In this document: positions 9,511-18,601 of the stretch, in pieces
How the letters are laid out: every line of letters starts with the position of its first letter
How positions within the stretch are numbered: position 1 is the stretch's first letter
Source of the DNA: Desulfopila inferna
GTDB taxonomy: Bacteria; Desulfobacterota; Desulfobulbia; Desulfobulbales; Desulfocapsaceae
Length of the DNA stretch: 64,000 bases
Reading direction: 5' to 3'
Assembly (NCBI RefSeq): GCF_016919005.1
Contig: NZ_JAFFQE010000004.1
Location: 62,001 to 126,000 of the forward strand
The notes under the pieces: generated by a model
Database searches by the model: none
What the model was told of the DNA's origin: nothing
Seen by the model: only the letters and a program-made list of their open reading frames with translations
Position numbers and translations under genes: made by a program

Positions 9511-10191
9511 CTAATTTAGAAGGACATCTCTGGCCGTGTTGATTTTGGTGGCTAAAAAGGCAGAGCCTCCGCTGTCCGGATGGACCTTTTTTATAAGCCG
9601 TCGCCAGGCCTGGTGAATCTCCTCAGGCGAAGCATCGGGATCAACTCCGAGAATCTGATATGCCTCGTGTTTAGTCATCTTATCAAGGCTGGAAGTCCGG
9701 TCCTGCCCGGTAAAAGAATCAGGATCGATATGATCCCGCCAATCCGGATGGTAGCGATCAAGAAAAGATTCGAGTAAGGCGGCACTGTCCGTATCGGCAT
9801 ACATCTCCCGATAAAGGGATAACACCTCATCCTGATCCAGCGAAGACAGGCGGCTTCCTTTTTTGCTGCCGGTCAACACCATGCCGTCCATTTCCCCGGT
9901 ATCGTGGTCCAGTTCCATTTCAAGATTTGCCGAGCGGACTGTTGATTTTTTTCCACCGGAATAGGTGGCGGGGCGTACAGCATTATTTCGCCGCCACCAT
10001 GAAATGCCGAGAAGCATCAAAGGAACACCTATCACACCCCGCCGGAGAAGGGTCAGTGCTCCCCCCACTACCATAAGAAAAATCGGTCCGGCTTTTACCA
10101 GATAAGCAGCACTTTTCTGGGGTGGTATAGTGAGAATCAGCAAGAAGAGACCAATCACTAAAAAAAACAGCAATATAATATACGGTATCAT
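9511..10191 (-). CDS. Membrane-anchored J-domain protein (DnaJ type III)
   Basis: A 226-residue protein with two N-terminal membrane segments (about residues 3-21 and 33-65). A charged middle follows, then a C-terminal J domain (about 170-226) with the essential HPD motif in KKVHPDSGGS and the preceding YQILGVDPDASPEEI. Such proteins recruit and stimulate DnaK at the membrane. The J domain is cytoplasmic if the termini are inside. It lies 99 bp downstream of the VWA-type gene on the same strand, which suggests joint function. No strong ribosome-binding site is seen. Confidence 0.85.
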   Translation of the reverse strand: MIPYIILLFFLVIGLFLLILTIPPQKSAAYLVKAGPIFLMVVGGALTLLRRGVIGVPLMLLGISWWRRNNAVRPATYSGGKKSTVRSANLEMELDHDTGEMDGMVLTGSKKGSRLSSLDQDEVLSLYREMYADTDSAALLESFLDRYHPDWRDHIDPDSFTGQDRTSSLDKMTKHEAYQILGVDPDASPEEIHQAWRRLIKKVHPDSGGSAFLATKINTARDVLLN

Positions 10192-10290
10192 CTTATCTCA
10201 TAAAACCCAACTGAACTGGCTAAGAACCTTTAGACAGATTATTTTCTCGAAAAAAAGCTTTAATTTCCCAGGACAATACAATGGTGATCA

Positions 10291-11004
10291 TCATGTCCTA
10301 AGTTGTTCAAGGAGAAGAAGCGCCTCGCGTCTGCCACTGCCAGCAAGGGCTTTTAATCCTCCTCTCGCATAGATTGCAACCGCGCCGAGAAGCTCGGCAA
10401 GCTCCCTCGCGGATTCGGGGCCAAGGTGGAAATAGGCACCGCCTGTGAGCCTTGCCATTTCACGAAAACCTCTTTCAGCCATGGCATCACGCCCCTCCTG
10501 AAAGAAAAAGCCGCGAACCCCTTTGAGGCCAAGTTCACCCGCTCTCTGACAGAGCATGTCGATATTTTCCTCCATCGCATCGCCGATATATACCAGCGCC
10601 GAGACCTTCGCCTTGGTTGTTTCGCGGAGGGTGTGGTTGAGGACCTTGCCAATCTGGGTATTTCCGCCCCGGCATTGGATGCCAAGCATCAGGTCGCGCA
10701 AGGCGGCGGCATTGATGACCCATTTAGAGGCGCGACATTCATCCAGGCCTCGAAAGTAGACGAGCTGCACGGACAAACCGCCGGTCTTGCCCACGACGTC
10801 GAACATCGAAGCCTGGATATTGACAGCCCTGTCCCAGGTCGGTTGACGACTCATGGTTGCATCCAATGCAAAAATCAGTCTCCCGTTTTGGCTCGGGCTC
10901 GTTTCGCCGGCCGCCTTGAGGAAAGAAGCGATCTCGCCTGAAGACGATCTTTTGCGAACCTCTTTGCGCCTGTTATCTGTGGAAGTAATTTCTCTTTCCT
11001 TCAT
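10291..11004 (-). CDS. VWA-domain protein
   Basis: A 237-residue soluble protein whose core (about residues 40-210) is a von Willebrand A fold. FALDATMSRQPTWD (about 45-58) supplies a DxTxS metal-site motif, GGNTQIGKVL the conserved Thr, and ALVYIGDAMEE the third loop Asp. There is no signal peptide. It is directly upstream of the membrane J-domain gene. I recall similar VWA/DnaJ neighbours in other proteobacteria, but have no assigned role. Function unknown. Confidence 0.75.
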   Translation of the reverse strand: MKEREITSTDNRRKEVRKRSSSGEIASFLKAAGETSPSQNGRLIFALDATMSRQPTWDRAVNIQASMFDVVGKTGGLSVQLVYFRGLDECRASKWVINAAALRDLMLGIQCRGGNTQIGKVLNHTLRETTKAKVSALVYIGDAMEENIDMLCQRAGELGLKGVRGFFFQEGRDAMAERGFREMARLTGGAYFHLGPESARELAELLGAVAIYARGGLKALAGSGRREALLLLEQLRT

Positions 11005-11307
11005 ACCATTTCCGTGTCAGTGAAGCAGCGAGATAAAATCCATATCCGTTTAATAAGATATTGTCAAAAGATCACTCTTTCAATGTGATTATGCCCAATG
11101 TGGAAATAAACCTCTTCCCTGGCGAACACTCCCAGTGCCTATCTTCCTGAGATCATGCTGCCTGATAATTGTTACCATGGGATTCTTTCAGCTTATCCGC
11201 CGGATATGATATAGTATCTATTATAAAGCCAGGAAGCAAGGCAAAGGCCGGGAAGAGAGAATATGCCCACCTTTACTCCGGAAGACATTCAGCAAGAGGA
11301 GGAGATT
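11005..11307. other. Intergenic region between divergent VWA gene and gabD
   Basis: No gene is supported. The last 45 bases form an in-frame extension of gabD from an ATG at 11263 with GGAAGAGAG upstream; I regard it as leader because the protein family begins at 11308. No convincing promoter or hairpin was seen. Confidence 0.4.
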
Positions 11308-12762
11308 ATGTTTGACATTAAGGACACCAGCCTTTTTCGCCACCAATGCTATATAGACGGTCAGTGGGTCGATGCAGCGGACGGCTCCACCCTGGAGGTA
11401 ACGAATCCGGCAACCGGGAGTTCGCTGGGCACCGTTCCCGGTCTTGGAGCCGACGAGACACGCCGGGCCATCGAGGCTGCTAACCGGGCCTGGCCTGACT
11501 GGCGCGGCCAAATAGCAGCGGAGCGTTCAAGTATTCTACGTCGCTGGGCAGATCTGATATTGGACAATCAGGAGGATCTGGCCCGGCTTATGACGATTGA
11601 ACAAGGCAAGCCGCTGGCGGAATCGCAGGGGGAAATCGCCTACGCTGCATCATTTATAGAATGGTTCGCCGAAGAGGCCAGAAGGATTTATGGAGATATC
11701 ATCCCCTCACACCAGAGAGACAAGCGCATTCTGGTGATTAAACAGCCTGTCGGTGTCTGTGCGGCAATTACACCCTGGAACTTTCCGGCAGCCATGATCA
11801 CCCGTAAAGCCGGAGCTGCTCTTGCAGCCGGCTGTACCATGGTAATCAAACCAGCTTCCGCTACTCCTTTTTCGGCGCTGGCTTTGGCGGAGCTTGGCGA
11901 GCGAGCGGGGATACCAGCCGGGGTCATAAATATGGTGACAGGTTCTTCGTCTGTCATTGGAGGAGAAATGACCTCAAATCCCCTGGTGCGTAAGCTGACC
12001 TTTACCGGCTCAACAAAAGTGGGTAAGACCTTAATGCAACAATGTGCCGGAACCATGAAAAAGCTCTCTCTGGAGCTTGGCGGCAATGCTCCCTTTATTG
12101 TGTTCAATGATGCCGATCTCGATTCCGCTGTCGAAGGAGCGGTTATCTCCAAATATCGTAATACCGGTCAGACCTGCGTCTGCGCCAACCGGTTTTTTAT
12201 TCAGGATGAGATCCATGACGCCTTTACCGAAAAACTCGCTGCCCGGGTCAGGCAGATGAAAGTCGGCAACGGCCTGCATGACCAGGTGGATCAGGGACCG
12301 CTGATTGATGAAGCCGCGCTGAAAAAAGTTGAGGAGCATATACAGGATGCCGTCGCCAAAGGCGGGCGCATCGTCTGCGGCGGCAAGCGGCATAGCCTCG
12401 GCGGCACCTTCTTCGAACCGACAGTCCTCGCGGATATCAATTACGGCATGAAAATTACGACAGAGGAAACCTTCGGCCCTGTGGCGCCGCTCTACAAGTT
12501 CAAGACCGAGGAAGAAGTAATTTCCCTGTCCAACGATACGGAGTTCGGACTGGCCTCCTATGTTTACACCAGGGATCTGTCCCGGAGCTGGAGGCTGGCG
12601 GAAGCGCTGGAATATGGCATGGTCGGGATAAATACCGGTCTCATCTCAACTGCTGTCGCACCATTTGGCGGTATGAAGGAATCAGGTATCGGCCGTGAAG
12701 GAAGCAAGTATGGCTGTGATGATTACCTGGAAATCAAATACTTGTGCATGGGAGGAATCTGA
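11308..12762 (+). CDS. gabD: Succinate-semialdehyde dehydrogenase [NAD(P)+]
   Basis: A 484-residue aldehyde dehydrogenase, co-linear with GabD: N-terminus LFRHQCYIDGQW, cofactor segment ITPWNFPAAMITRKAG, Rossmann turn FTGSTKVGK, general base Glu in LELGGNAP and nucleophile Cys in GQTCVCANRF. The C-terminal GREGSKYGCDDYLEIKY is typical of GabD. It oxidises succinate semialdehyde to succinate in the cytoplasm. GAGGAGGAG lies five bases before the chosen ATG; an upstream ATG at 11263 would add 15 residues. No gabT or 4-hydroxybutyrate gene is nearby, so the source of the substrate is unknown. Confidence 0.93.
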   Translation: MFDIKDTSLFRHQCYIDGQWVDAADGSTLEVTNPATGSSLGTVPGLGADETRRAIEAANRAWPDWRGQIAAERSSILRRWADLILDNQEDLARLMTIEQGKPLAESQGEIAYAASFIEWFAEEARRIYGDIIPSHQRDKRILVIKQPVGVCAAITPWNFPAAMITRKAGAALAAGCTMVIKPASATPFSALALAELGERAGIPAGVINMVTGSSSVIGGEMTSNPLVRKLTFTGSTKVGKTLMQQCAGTMKKLSLELGGNAPFIVFNDADLDSAVEGAVISKYRNTGQTCVCANRFFIQDEIHDAFTEKLAARVRQMKVGNGLHDQVDQGPLIDEAALKKVEEHIQDAVAKGGRIVCGGKRHSLGGTFFEPTVLADINYGMKITTEETFGPVAPLYKFKTEEEVISLSNDTEFGLASYVYTRDLSRSWRLAEALEYGMVGINTGLISTAVAPFGGMKESGIGREGSKYGCDDYLEIKYLCMGGI

Positions 12763-12802
12763 TGGAAAAACGCTTCTCCCCTGTGCATGATAGCAGTTAC
12801 TA

Positions 12803-13210
12803 CTATGAAACACCCCTGGAGGTCAGGAAAGGAACGTAATCTTTATCGCTGCCGTTAATGTGGTTTACCAGCCAATCGCTGAGAAAAGTAAGAACGGTTG
12901 ATGAGAGATCCTGCTTACCCGCCTTGAATTCATCTTCGAACTGGAAAAGCATATCTTCGAAATAATCATGCTCCTGAAGGTGGTCATCCATATCCGGATA
13001 TCCATGAACTTCAAAATAATGTTCTTCCCTGGCAAAGTGGGAAGATGCAAACGTGCCTATTTTGCCGAGTAGTTTCAAGAGAACCTGACGATCTTTTCCG
13101 GATTCATGAGCGTCGCTTAACTCATTTATAAGGTCAACAAGTAAGCGGTGCTGCTGGTCAATTATCTCGATATTGGTGTTGAATTGCGGCATCCAGTAGA
13201 TCAGGGCCAT
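12803..13210 (-). CDS. Bacteriohemerythrin
   Basis: A 135-residue single-domain hemerythrin that binds O2 at a di-iron centre. The ligand pattern is complete: His in IDQQHRLL, His and Glu in SSHFAREEHYF, two His in HLQEHDYF, and His/Asp in NHINGSDKDY. The N-terminal WMPQFNTNIEIIDQQH is typical. In anaerobes these are thought to sense, store or scavenge oxygen. It converges with gabD and appears to be a single gene. Confidence 0.95.
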   Translation of the reverse strand: MALIYWMPQFNTNIEIIDQQHRLLVDLINELSDAHESGKDRQVLLKLLGKIGTFASSHFAREEHYFEVHGYPDMDDHLQEHDYFEDMLFQFEDEFKAGKQDLSSTVLTFLSDWLVNHINGSDKDYVPFLTSRGVS

Positions 13211-13632
13211 CTAAATTACCTCTATTTACGTAAGTCTATATGAGCTGAGTAATAAATGTTAAAAATCAATTTATGGTAAGCACTTATCAGTGCGATTGCC
13301 AAATATACACAGATGATACCGGAAATGCAAAAACTTCCGGAATGAGTTTTGTGCATAGTGCAGTTTTCGGATGGTCAAGACAGGTATCTAATCCAGCTGA
13401 GCTTGATCAGTCCCCCGTGGTGTATTTGAGATGTTTGTTTTAAACTTATTTCCTGATTATCCCTAATCCTCAGCTCAAACTCGGGACTGCTCTTTTTACG
13501 GGTCTCTTCAGCCCGGACGGCTGCAGCGAGGCCGCCTGGCCGGAGAAAAAATAGAACCTGAAATCGAGGCAACGACCCCTCCGGAACAAGAAGTCGTTGT
13601 TATTGTATAATGCAGAGAGTGTGTCGAGAGAT
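13211..13632. other. Intergenic region without a recognised gene
   Basis: About 420 bp with only short frames lacking ribosome-binding sites. A weak hairpin with arms CCGGAA / TTCCGG lies at 13319-13340 and echoes the palindromic repeat core seen near 2.9 and 4.8 kb. Confidence 0.4.
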
Positions 13633-14421
13633 TTACCTGCCGTCGAGCATCCGACCGAGGCCGCCGAGAACACTTCCCTCTCCCTGGGATTTTCCGCCCG
13701 AGGCGGGTGCGTGTTCTAAGATCCTGTCGGCCATACGGGAGAAGGGAAGGCTTTGCAGCCATACCGAGCCATGGCCTGTAAGGGTTGCAAAGAAGAGTCC
13801 TTCACCCCCGAAGAACATGCTTTTTAGCCCTTTGACCATCTGGATGTCATAGTCGATATTTCCTGTAAAAGCGGCGAGGCAGCCAGTGTCTACCCGCAGT
13901 GTTTCTCCCCTCAACTCTTTTCTGACCACTGTACCTCCTGCATGTATGAAGGCCATGCCGTCTCCCTGGAGTCTCTCGAGAATAAATCCTTCACCACCGA
14001 AGAATCCCGTGCCGAGTTTTCGTTGGAAGGCAATGCCGATATTGGTGCCCAGTGCCGCACAGAGAAAAGCATCCTTCTGGCAGAACAGCACTTCTCCGAC
14101 TTCAGCCATATTTACAGGAACAATAGTGCCGGGAAACGGTGCGGCAAAGGCCACCCTTTTTTTACCCGAACCGTGATTGGTGAAATGGGTCATAAAGAGA
14201 GATTCTCCGGAAATCACCCGTTTTCCCGCGGAGAAGAGCTTTCCCATAAATCCCTGATCCGGCTCCGAACCATCGCCCATCTTGGCCTGAAAATCGATCC
14301 CGTCCTCCATGTAGTTCATAGCTCCCGCTTCGGCAACTACAGTTTCGTTAGGATCGAGTTCAACTTCGACCATCTGCATATCATGGCCGATAATTTCATA
14401 ATCAACTTCGTGACATCTCAT
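13633..14421 (-). CDS. AIM24/TIGR00266 family protein
   Basis: A 262-residue protein beginning [10 protein letters not shown] at the ATG at 14419-14421, preceded by AAGGGAG; the frame stays open upstream but without support. [14 protein letters not shown] near residue 30, repeated Gly-rich turns ([28 protein letters not shown]) and the all-beta pattern identify the TIGR00266 family. The tail is Gly-rich. Members are widespread and of unknown biochemical role; the mitochondrial homologue AIM24 is linked to inner-membrane organisation. The next gene on the same strand ends 145 bp upstream. Confidence 0.85.
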   Translation of the reverse strand: MRCHEVDYEIIGHDMQMVEVELDPNETVVAEAGAMNYMEDGIDFQAKMGDGSEPDQGFMGKLFSAGKRVISGESLFMTHFTNHGSGKKRVAFAAPFPGTIVPVNMAEVGEVLFCQKDAFLCAALGTNIGIAFQRKLGTGFFGGEGFILERLQGDGMAFIHAGGTVVRKELRGETLRVDTGCLAAFTGNIDYDIQMVKGLKSMFFGGEGLFFATLTGHGSVWLQSLPFSRMADRILEHAPASGGKSQGEGSVLGGLGRMLDGR

Positions 14422-14566
14422 AGCTTTTTTCTCCCTTAAATCATTGTCATCAGCAATCCGGTGCTGCGGATTGCAGCAGAATATACCTAACCCAGCCGGG
14501 CTGGACTCTTTACAGTACCCCCTTGAGGGGTATAAGAACCTTGAGACAGAATGGCGATTTTCATAA

Positions 14567-15490
14567 TCATCGGGCATTTATATGTTCGGTCAGATAGCGG
14601 AGATAGTAGCCATCCGTGCCACAGCAGCCGCCAAGAATTTTTACGCCGAATTTACGGTTGAGCTGCAGCATGTTTTCTCCCCAGTGCTGTAGATCATCCT
14701 GGTGTAGAATAGCGGCTCCATCCAACTGGCTGTGATCTAGAGATGAACTGTTCGCCTGGATGCCGATGAGCCGTTGAAAAAGCTCCGGCTCCTGTTCCTG
14801 CGCCCGAATGAAGGTGGGATAGACGCAGTTCACCATGTATCCCAACGGCGGATTCTTTACTTGAGAGTCAATATGGTTAATGGCATCAAGGAGAGGGGTG
14901 GAGTCGAGTATCCGGGCTTTTGAATTGATGACAAAACTGATCAAAGCAGGGATGCCGCAGCTGGAAAGTGCCCGTGCCATGCCCAGGGCCTCAGAAACGG
15001 CTGGAATGGTCTGGGCGACAATACAATCTATACCTGCTGCGGCCAGCCGGTCTATCTGCCATCCGTGATATTTTTCGGCTGCATCTGCATTGAGAGATTC
15101 ATCCGGTTTGTAACAATCATTCTTGGGGCCGATCAAGCCTCCTACATACACCGCTGATTGCGAATCAACCCGCTTCGCCTGAATCTCACGCATAAAGCTG
15201 ACCGCATCAGTAAGGAGTGATTCATCGAAACCGGCTTCTGCCAGCCGTGTCCTGTCGACCCTCCAGGTCGGGGCACAGAGAAGTATGGGCAGGGAGGCCT
15301 GTGCGGCGATATCTCGGTATTGCAGATAAATTTCTGCGAGTTTTTTCCGTCCGTTGGAATCATAGATAAGCGGCGTATTGAAGAGTGTCGGATGAAGCCG
15401 GACACCTTCGTCACGGCGCAGTCTTTCAGAAATGGCGCACTCCGTGAGCACCAGTGAGGAGGTGGTGAGGGTCGTCTGGAAATTCATCAT
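14567..15490 (-). CDS. Homocysteine S-methyltransferase family protein
   Basis: A 307-residue (beta/alpha)8 enzyme of the zinc-dependent homocysteine S-methyltransferase family. Likely zinc ligands are Cys in MVNCVYP and the Cys pair in LGGCCGTD near the C-terminus. [11 protein letters not shown] and [13 protein letters not shown] fit the barrel. The methyl donor (S-methylmethionine, AdoMet or betaine) cannot be told. It starts 24 bp after the ctlX stop, so the two genes are probably co-transcribed, with ctlX first. Confidence 0.85.
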   Translation of the reverse strand: MMNFQTTLTTSSLVLTECAISERLRRDEGVRLHPTLFNTPLIYDSNGRKKLAEIYLQYRDIAAQASLPILLCAPTWRVDRTRLAEAGFDESLLTDAVSFMREIQAKRVDSQSAVYVGGLIGPKNDCYKPDESLNADAAEKYHGWQIDRLAAAGIDCIVAQTIPAVSEALGMARALSSCGIPALISFVINSKARILDSTPLLDAINHIDSQVKNPPLGYMVNCVYPTFIRAQEQEPELFQRLIGIQANSSSLDHSQLDGAAILHQDDLQHWGENMLQLNRKFGVKILGGCCGTDGYYLRYLTEHINAR

Positions 15491-15514
15491 CTATATTGGC
15501 AGCGGGAAGGATTA

Positions 15515-16447
15515 TTAATACCTGGCGGCGAGATGAATGCCCGCAAGCATGCATCGTATCGAGCCGCCGGCAAGTTCGATAGTCGGCACGACCAGAGGGA
15601 CGAGCTTAGCCGATTTTTCAATGATTGCCTTCTGCTCATCACTCAGAGATGCGGCAGCACGGGCGGAAATTGCCAGAATCCTGCCATTTGAGGTGGAGAG
15701 TTCCATGGCATTTCCGGCAAATTCTTCTATCTGATAATGGCTGAGTTCGATAACATCGCGGCCTACTTCAGCTATGCGCCGTCGGATTTCTTCCCTGCGG
15801 GCATAATCTCTAATGATGTCGAAACCGACCAGAGCGAACTCGGTGGCAATACACATCATTACATTGGTGTGATAAATCGAATTACCGTTTTTGTCAGCTG
15901 TGGCAAAGGCCATGGGCTCAAAATTGAAATGGGTGCAGAATCGTTCCAGAGCGATGGCGTCTGCACGGTTGGACTTTGCTGTATAGGCGATGCGGGCAAT
16001 ATGATCGAGAACCATAGCACCCGTACCTTCGAGAAAAAGGTTGTCGTATTCCAGGCTGGAGTAATCGATGACATCCTGTACGCGGTATTCGGCTTTGAGC
16101 ATTTCTATGATATCGCTGCGCCTCTCTCTCCGCCGGCTGGGCGAGTGCATGGGAAATATGGCGACATGTCCTCCCTGATGCGTGGAAAACCAGTTGTTGG
16201 GAAAAACCGAGTCAGGGGTGTCTTTAATGCCCCGATCCTCGAAAATATGGACACGCACGCCTTCGGCCTCAAGCCTCGAGGCGGCGGCGGAAACCTCTTC
16301 AAAGGCCTGCCTGGCGATGGTGGCAGGCGAAGAGTCATCCTCGCTGCGCTGAAAGGCATTATCGGTGGCGGTTTCCGGATTGGAATGAAATCTGTGCGGT
16401 CGGATCATGACGACGGCGCCCGGAGCCTGGATGTGTTGTAGCGTCAT
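15515..16447 (-). CDS. ctlX: CtlX-type citrulline/arginine-deiminase-fold hydrolase
   Basis: A 310-residue member of the guanidino-group-modifying (pentein) superfamily, closest to CtlX, named for citrulline utilization. TPDSVFPNNWFSTH, PMHSPSRRRERR, the catalytic His in NSIYHTNVMM and the C-terminal Cys in GGSIRCMLAGIHLA are all present. I chose the ATG at 16445-16447, preceded by AGGA, because it matches the family start; an ATG 20 codons upstream is unlikely. The substrate is inferred, since this fold covers deiminases, dihydrolases and amidinotransferases. It precedes the methyltransferase gene. Confidence 0.85.
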   Translation of the reverse strand: MTLQHIQAPGAVVMIRPHRFHSNPETATDNAFQRSEDDSSPATIARQAFEEVSAAASRLEAEGVRVHIFEDRGIKDTPDSVFPNNWFSTHQGGHVAIFPMHSPSRRRERRSDIIEMLKAEYRVQDVIDYSSLEYDNLFLEGTGAMVLDHIARIAYTAKSNRADAIALERFCTHFNFEPMAFATADKNGNSIYHTNVMMCIATEFALVGFDIIRDYARREEIRRRIAEVGRDVIELSHYQIEEFAGNAMELSTSNGRILAISARAAASLSDEQKAIIEKSAKLVPLVVPTIELAGGSIRCMLAGIHLAARY

Positions 16448-16824
16448 ATGTTTCCTGGAAAGATATCCGGTTAAGCAAGAGAAAATACCTGTCAGAGTCT
16501 CTAGCATCCTACTTTAATGATGAATTTACCCTATACCGCGACCAGCTACAATACATATGTTGTAGGAACATTCTTCCATTACAGGACCCCTCCGCAATTT
16601 TTTCTCAATCCGGTTCAGCTTTTCGGAGATGAGCAGCTTAAGATGAGGCTCTAACTTTGAAAACATGCTTGTGTCCTTGCCTTTTTAATGTTGGGATTAT
16701 ATGATTTTTCAAAGGATCTGCATAACTGAAAACTTTAAAAGAGTAGTTCAGCTATAGGTTAGCAGGGGGATTTCCCTGTAGTACCGAAGCATCGGGAAAA
16801 AAACAATCAAAAGGAGCGGAGCGA
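16448..16824. other. Intergenic region between divergent ctlX and malonyl-CoA decarboxylase genes
   Basis: No gene is supported. The plus-strand end holds the AAAAGGAGCGGAGCG ribosome-binding region of the next gene. No clear promoter or palindrome was found. Confidence 0.4.
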
Positions 16825-18219
16825 ATGGGTGAAATTCAAGAACCTCTGTGGGAGCGAACCTTACGAAGAATTCAAGATATCTGGCCTCTTGCCGATTCCG
16901 TTGTCCCTAGAAACAGATTTTCCACTGACCTGCCCCATAGTGATCTTCCTCGACTGCGTAAGAAAATCGACTCCTGCCTCGACGGCAAAGGGGGAGAGGT
17001 CTCGGCCAGATCCCGTGCGGCGGAGTTGGGTAAAACCTATTCCAACCTCAACGAAACCGGGAGACGCAGGTTCCTGGAGCTGCTCGCCACCGAGTATGAT
17101 GTCGATTATGACGGCGTCGAAGATGCCATCAACCGCCGCAGAGAGGCAGAGAGTATCGAGGAGCTGCAGCAGGCCGCCCTTGATCTGCGCTATCTGCTGG
17201 AGGCCCCGAGGGTAAAGCTTTTCAAACAGTTCAATGAATTGGAAGAAGGGGTTAAGTTTCTGGTTGATCTGCGCGTTGAACTGATCCGCTGGGCCAGGGA
17301 GGACAGCCGCCTCAAGTCGCTTGATCTTGATGTCTATCAGCTGCTCTGCTCCTGGTTTGATGTCGGGTTTCTTGATCTCCAGCAGATTACCTGGAAAACT
17401 TCTGCGGCGCTTCTGGAGAAGCTCATCGACTATGAAGCCGTTCATGAGATCCGGTCCTGGGATGATCTTAAGCACCGGCTGGAGGAAGACAGATTGTGTT
17501 ATGCCTTTTTCCATCCGCGTATGCCGGACGAGCCGCTTATATTTGTAGAAGTTGCTCTGGTCAACGGCATGAGCTGCAATATTCATGAGGTACTGGATGT
17601 TAAAGCACCTAATTGTGATCCGGCAAAGGCCGATACGGCAATATTTTATTCCATTTCAAACTGCCAGCGGGGATTGGCCGGGGTTAGCTTTGGTAATTTT
17701 CTCATTAAACGTGTAGTTGCCGATCTGGTGGGGAAAATGCCTAACCTGAAGAAATTCTGCACACTTTCTCCCATACCGGGATTTCTTGCATGGCTGCGGC
17801 AGCACGAGGATTCGCAGGAGCTTTCCGAATTTGATGAATCCGTGGTCGGCTTTCTTCTGCAGGCGGGAGATGATCCCGGTACACTGAAGAAGGTTCTGCG
17901 CAACAAAGCGTCGATGGCTGATCAGGCTGCTAATAAAGGATTGCGGTCATCCATCATGGGGTTGTGCGCCCATTATCTGGTTAACGCCAGAAGAGGGGAG
18001 CAGGTCTATGACAGAGTCGCCAATTTCCACCTCACCAATGGAGCCCGTATAGAACGGATCAACTGGTCGGCAAACCTCTCCAGTCAAGGGCTGCGGCAGT
18101 CTGCCGGACTTATGGTGAATTATCTTTACGATCTTCGGGAAATTGAAAAAAACCATGAGCTGTATCGGACCCACGGCGAGGTTCCCATTTCAACTGCGGT
18201 CAAAAGGCTGCTGAAATGA
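16825..18219 (+). CDS. Malonyl-CoA decarboxylase
   Basis: A 464-residue protein matching malonyl-CoA decarboxylase (MLYCD/MatA family), which turns malonyl-CoA into acetyl-CoA and CO2. The helical N-terminal oligomerisation domain spans about 1-190. The acetyltransferase-like catalytic domain follows, with CYAFFHPRMPDEPLIFVEVA, FYSISNCQRGLAGVSFGN, the Ser of FCTLSPIPGFLAWL and the His of LCAHYLV, the likely catalytic pair. AAAGGAG precedes the start. No malonate-transport or malonyl-CoA synthetase gene is adjacent, so it may control fatty-acid synthesis or recover acetyl-CoA. Confidence 0.93.
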   Translation: MGEIQEPLWERTLRRIQDIWPLADSVVPRNRFSTDLPHSDLPRLRKKIDSCLDGKGGEVSARSRAAELGKTYSNLNETGRRRFLELLATEYDVDYDGVEDAINRRREAESIEELQQAALDLRYLLEAPRVKLFKQFNELEEGVKFLVDLRVELIRWAREDSRLKSLDLDVYQLLCSWFDVGFLDLQQITWKTSAALLEKLIDYEAVHEIRSWDDLKHRLEEDRLCYAFFHPRMPDEPLIFVEVALVNGMSCNIHEVLDVKAPNCDPAKADTAIFYSISNCQRGLAGVSFGNFLIKRVVADLVGKMPNLKKFCTLSPIPGFLAWLRQHEDSQELSEFDESVVGFLLQAGDDPGTLKKVLRNKASMADQAANKGLRSSIMGLCAHYLVNARRGEQVYDRVANFHLTNGARIERINWSANLSSQGLRQSAGLMVNYLYDLREIEKNHELYRTHGEVPISTAVKRLLK

Positions 18220-18241
18220 CGAGAGGTGTTTTACTTCTTTG

Positions 18242-18259
18242 TGTTACCAAAAGGTAACG
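18242..18259. promoter_or_regulatory. Activator-binding palindrome upstream of moaA (regulon site 1)
   Basis: TGTTACCAAAAGGTAACG, an 18-bp near-perfect palindrome 161 bp upstream of a sigma-54-type promoter. Three other sites with the form TGTTAC-N6-GTAACA occur at the arrA promoter (two) and at the regulator-operon promoter (one). It is the likely upstream activating sequence of the sigma-54 response regulator at 29301-30647. Confidence 0.75.
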
Positions 18260-18419
18260 TGAGTGACAGGGTGAGATCAAAGGAGTCTTTACCGACTGCC
18301 GCGTGAATGTATTGGTGGTTATGTTGAAGAAAAATAAGATGTTGTAAATAGATATGATCAAAGAACAATAATGGAATTCGTCTGGAGTTTTCAAGGGTAT
18401 CCCAAAAACAGAACCATTT

Positions 18420-18435
18420 TGGCATACCGATTGCT
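18420..18435 (+). promoter_or_regulatory. Sigma-54 promoter of the moaA operon
   Basis: TGGCATACCGATTGCT has the GG-N10-GC spacing and near-consensus -24 (TGGCAT) and -12 (TTGCT) elements. Transcription should start near 18447, leaving a leader of about 155 nt that contains a structured RNA. Confidence 0.8.
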
Positions 18436-18499
18436 TTCTATTGAAGCAGAAATGAAAAGAGGTTGTCAAAAAAATAATGATCCTGTAAAATTCATAAAA

Positions 18500-18598
18500 A
18501 ATAACCTCCGAGCCAAACAGCCTAAGTCGAAAGATAAGGTCCGCGGCCGATAGGGTCCGGTTGGAAACAGCCCGGCCTCCCGACATTGGAAAGGAGAA
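18500..18598 (+). ncRNA. Probable molybdenum-cofactor (Moco) riboswitch in the moaA leader
   Basis: The leader contains AACCTCCGAGCC and a downstream block (GGCCGATAGGGTCCGG, GAAACAGCCCGGCCTCCC) that I recognise as resembling the Moco RNA motif found before moaA in many proteobacteria. Two GAAA-capped helices fold directly: CCT-AA-GTC/GAT-A-AGG around GAAA at 18529-18532, and CC-GGTTG/CAGCC-C-GG around GAAA at 18564-18567. CTCC at 18506-18509 can pair with GGAG of the ribosome-binding site at 18593-18596, which offers a simple way to shut translation when cofactor is abundant. A tungsten-cofactor variant is also possible. Confidence 0.72.
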
Positions 18599-18601
18599 CT
18601 C

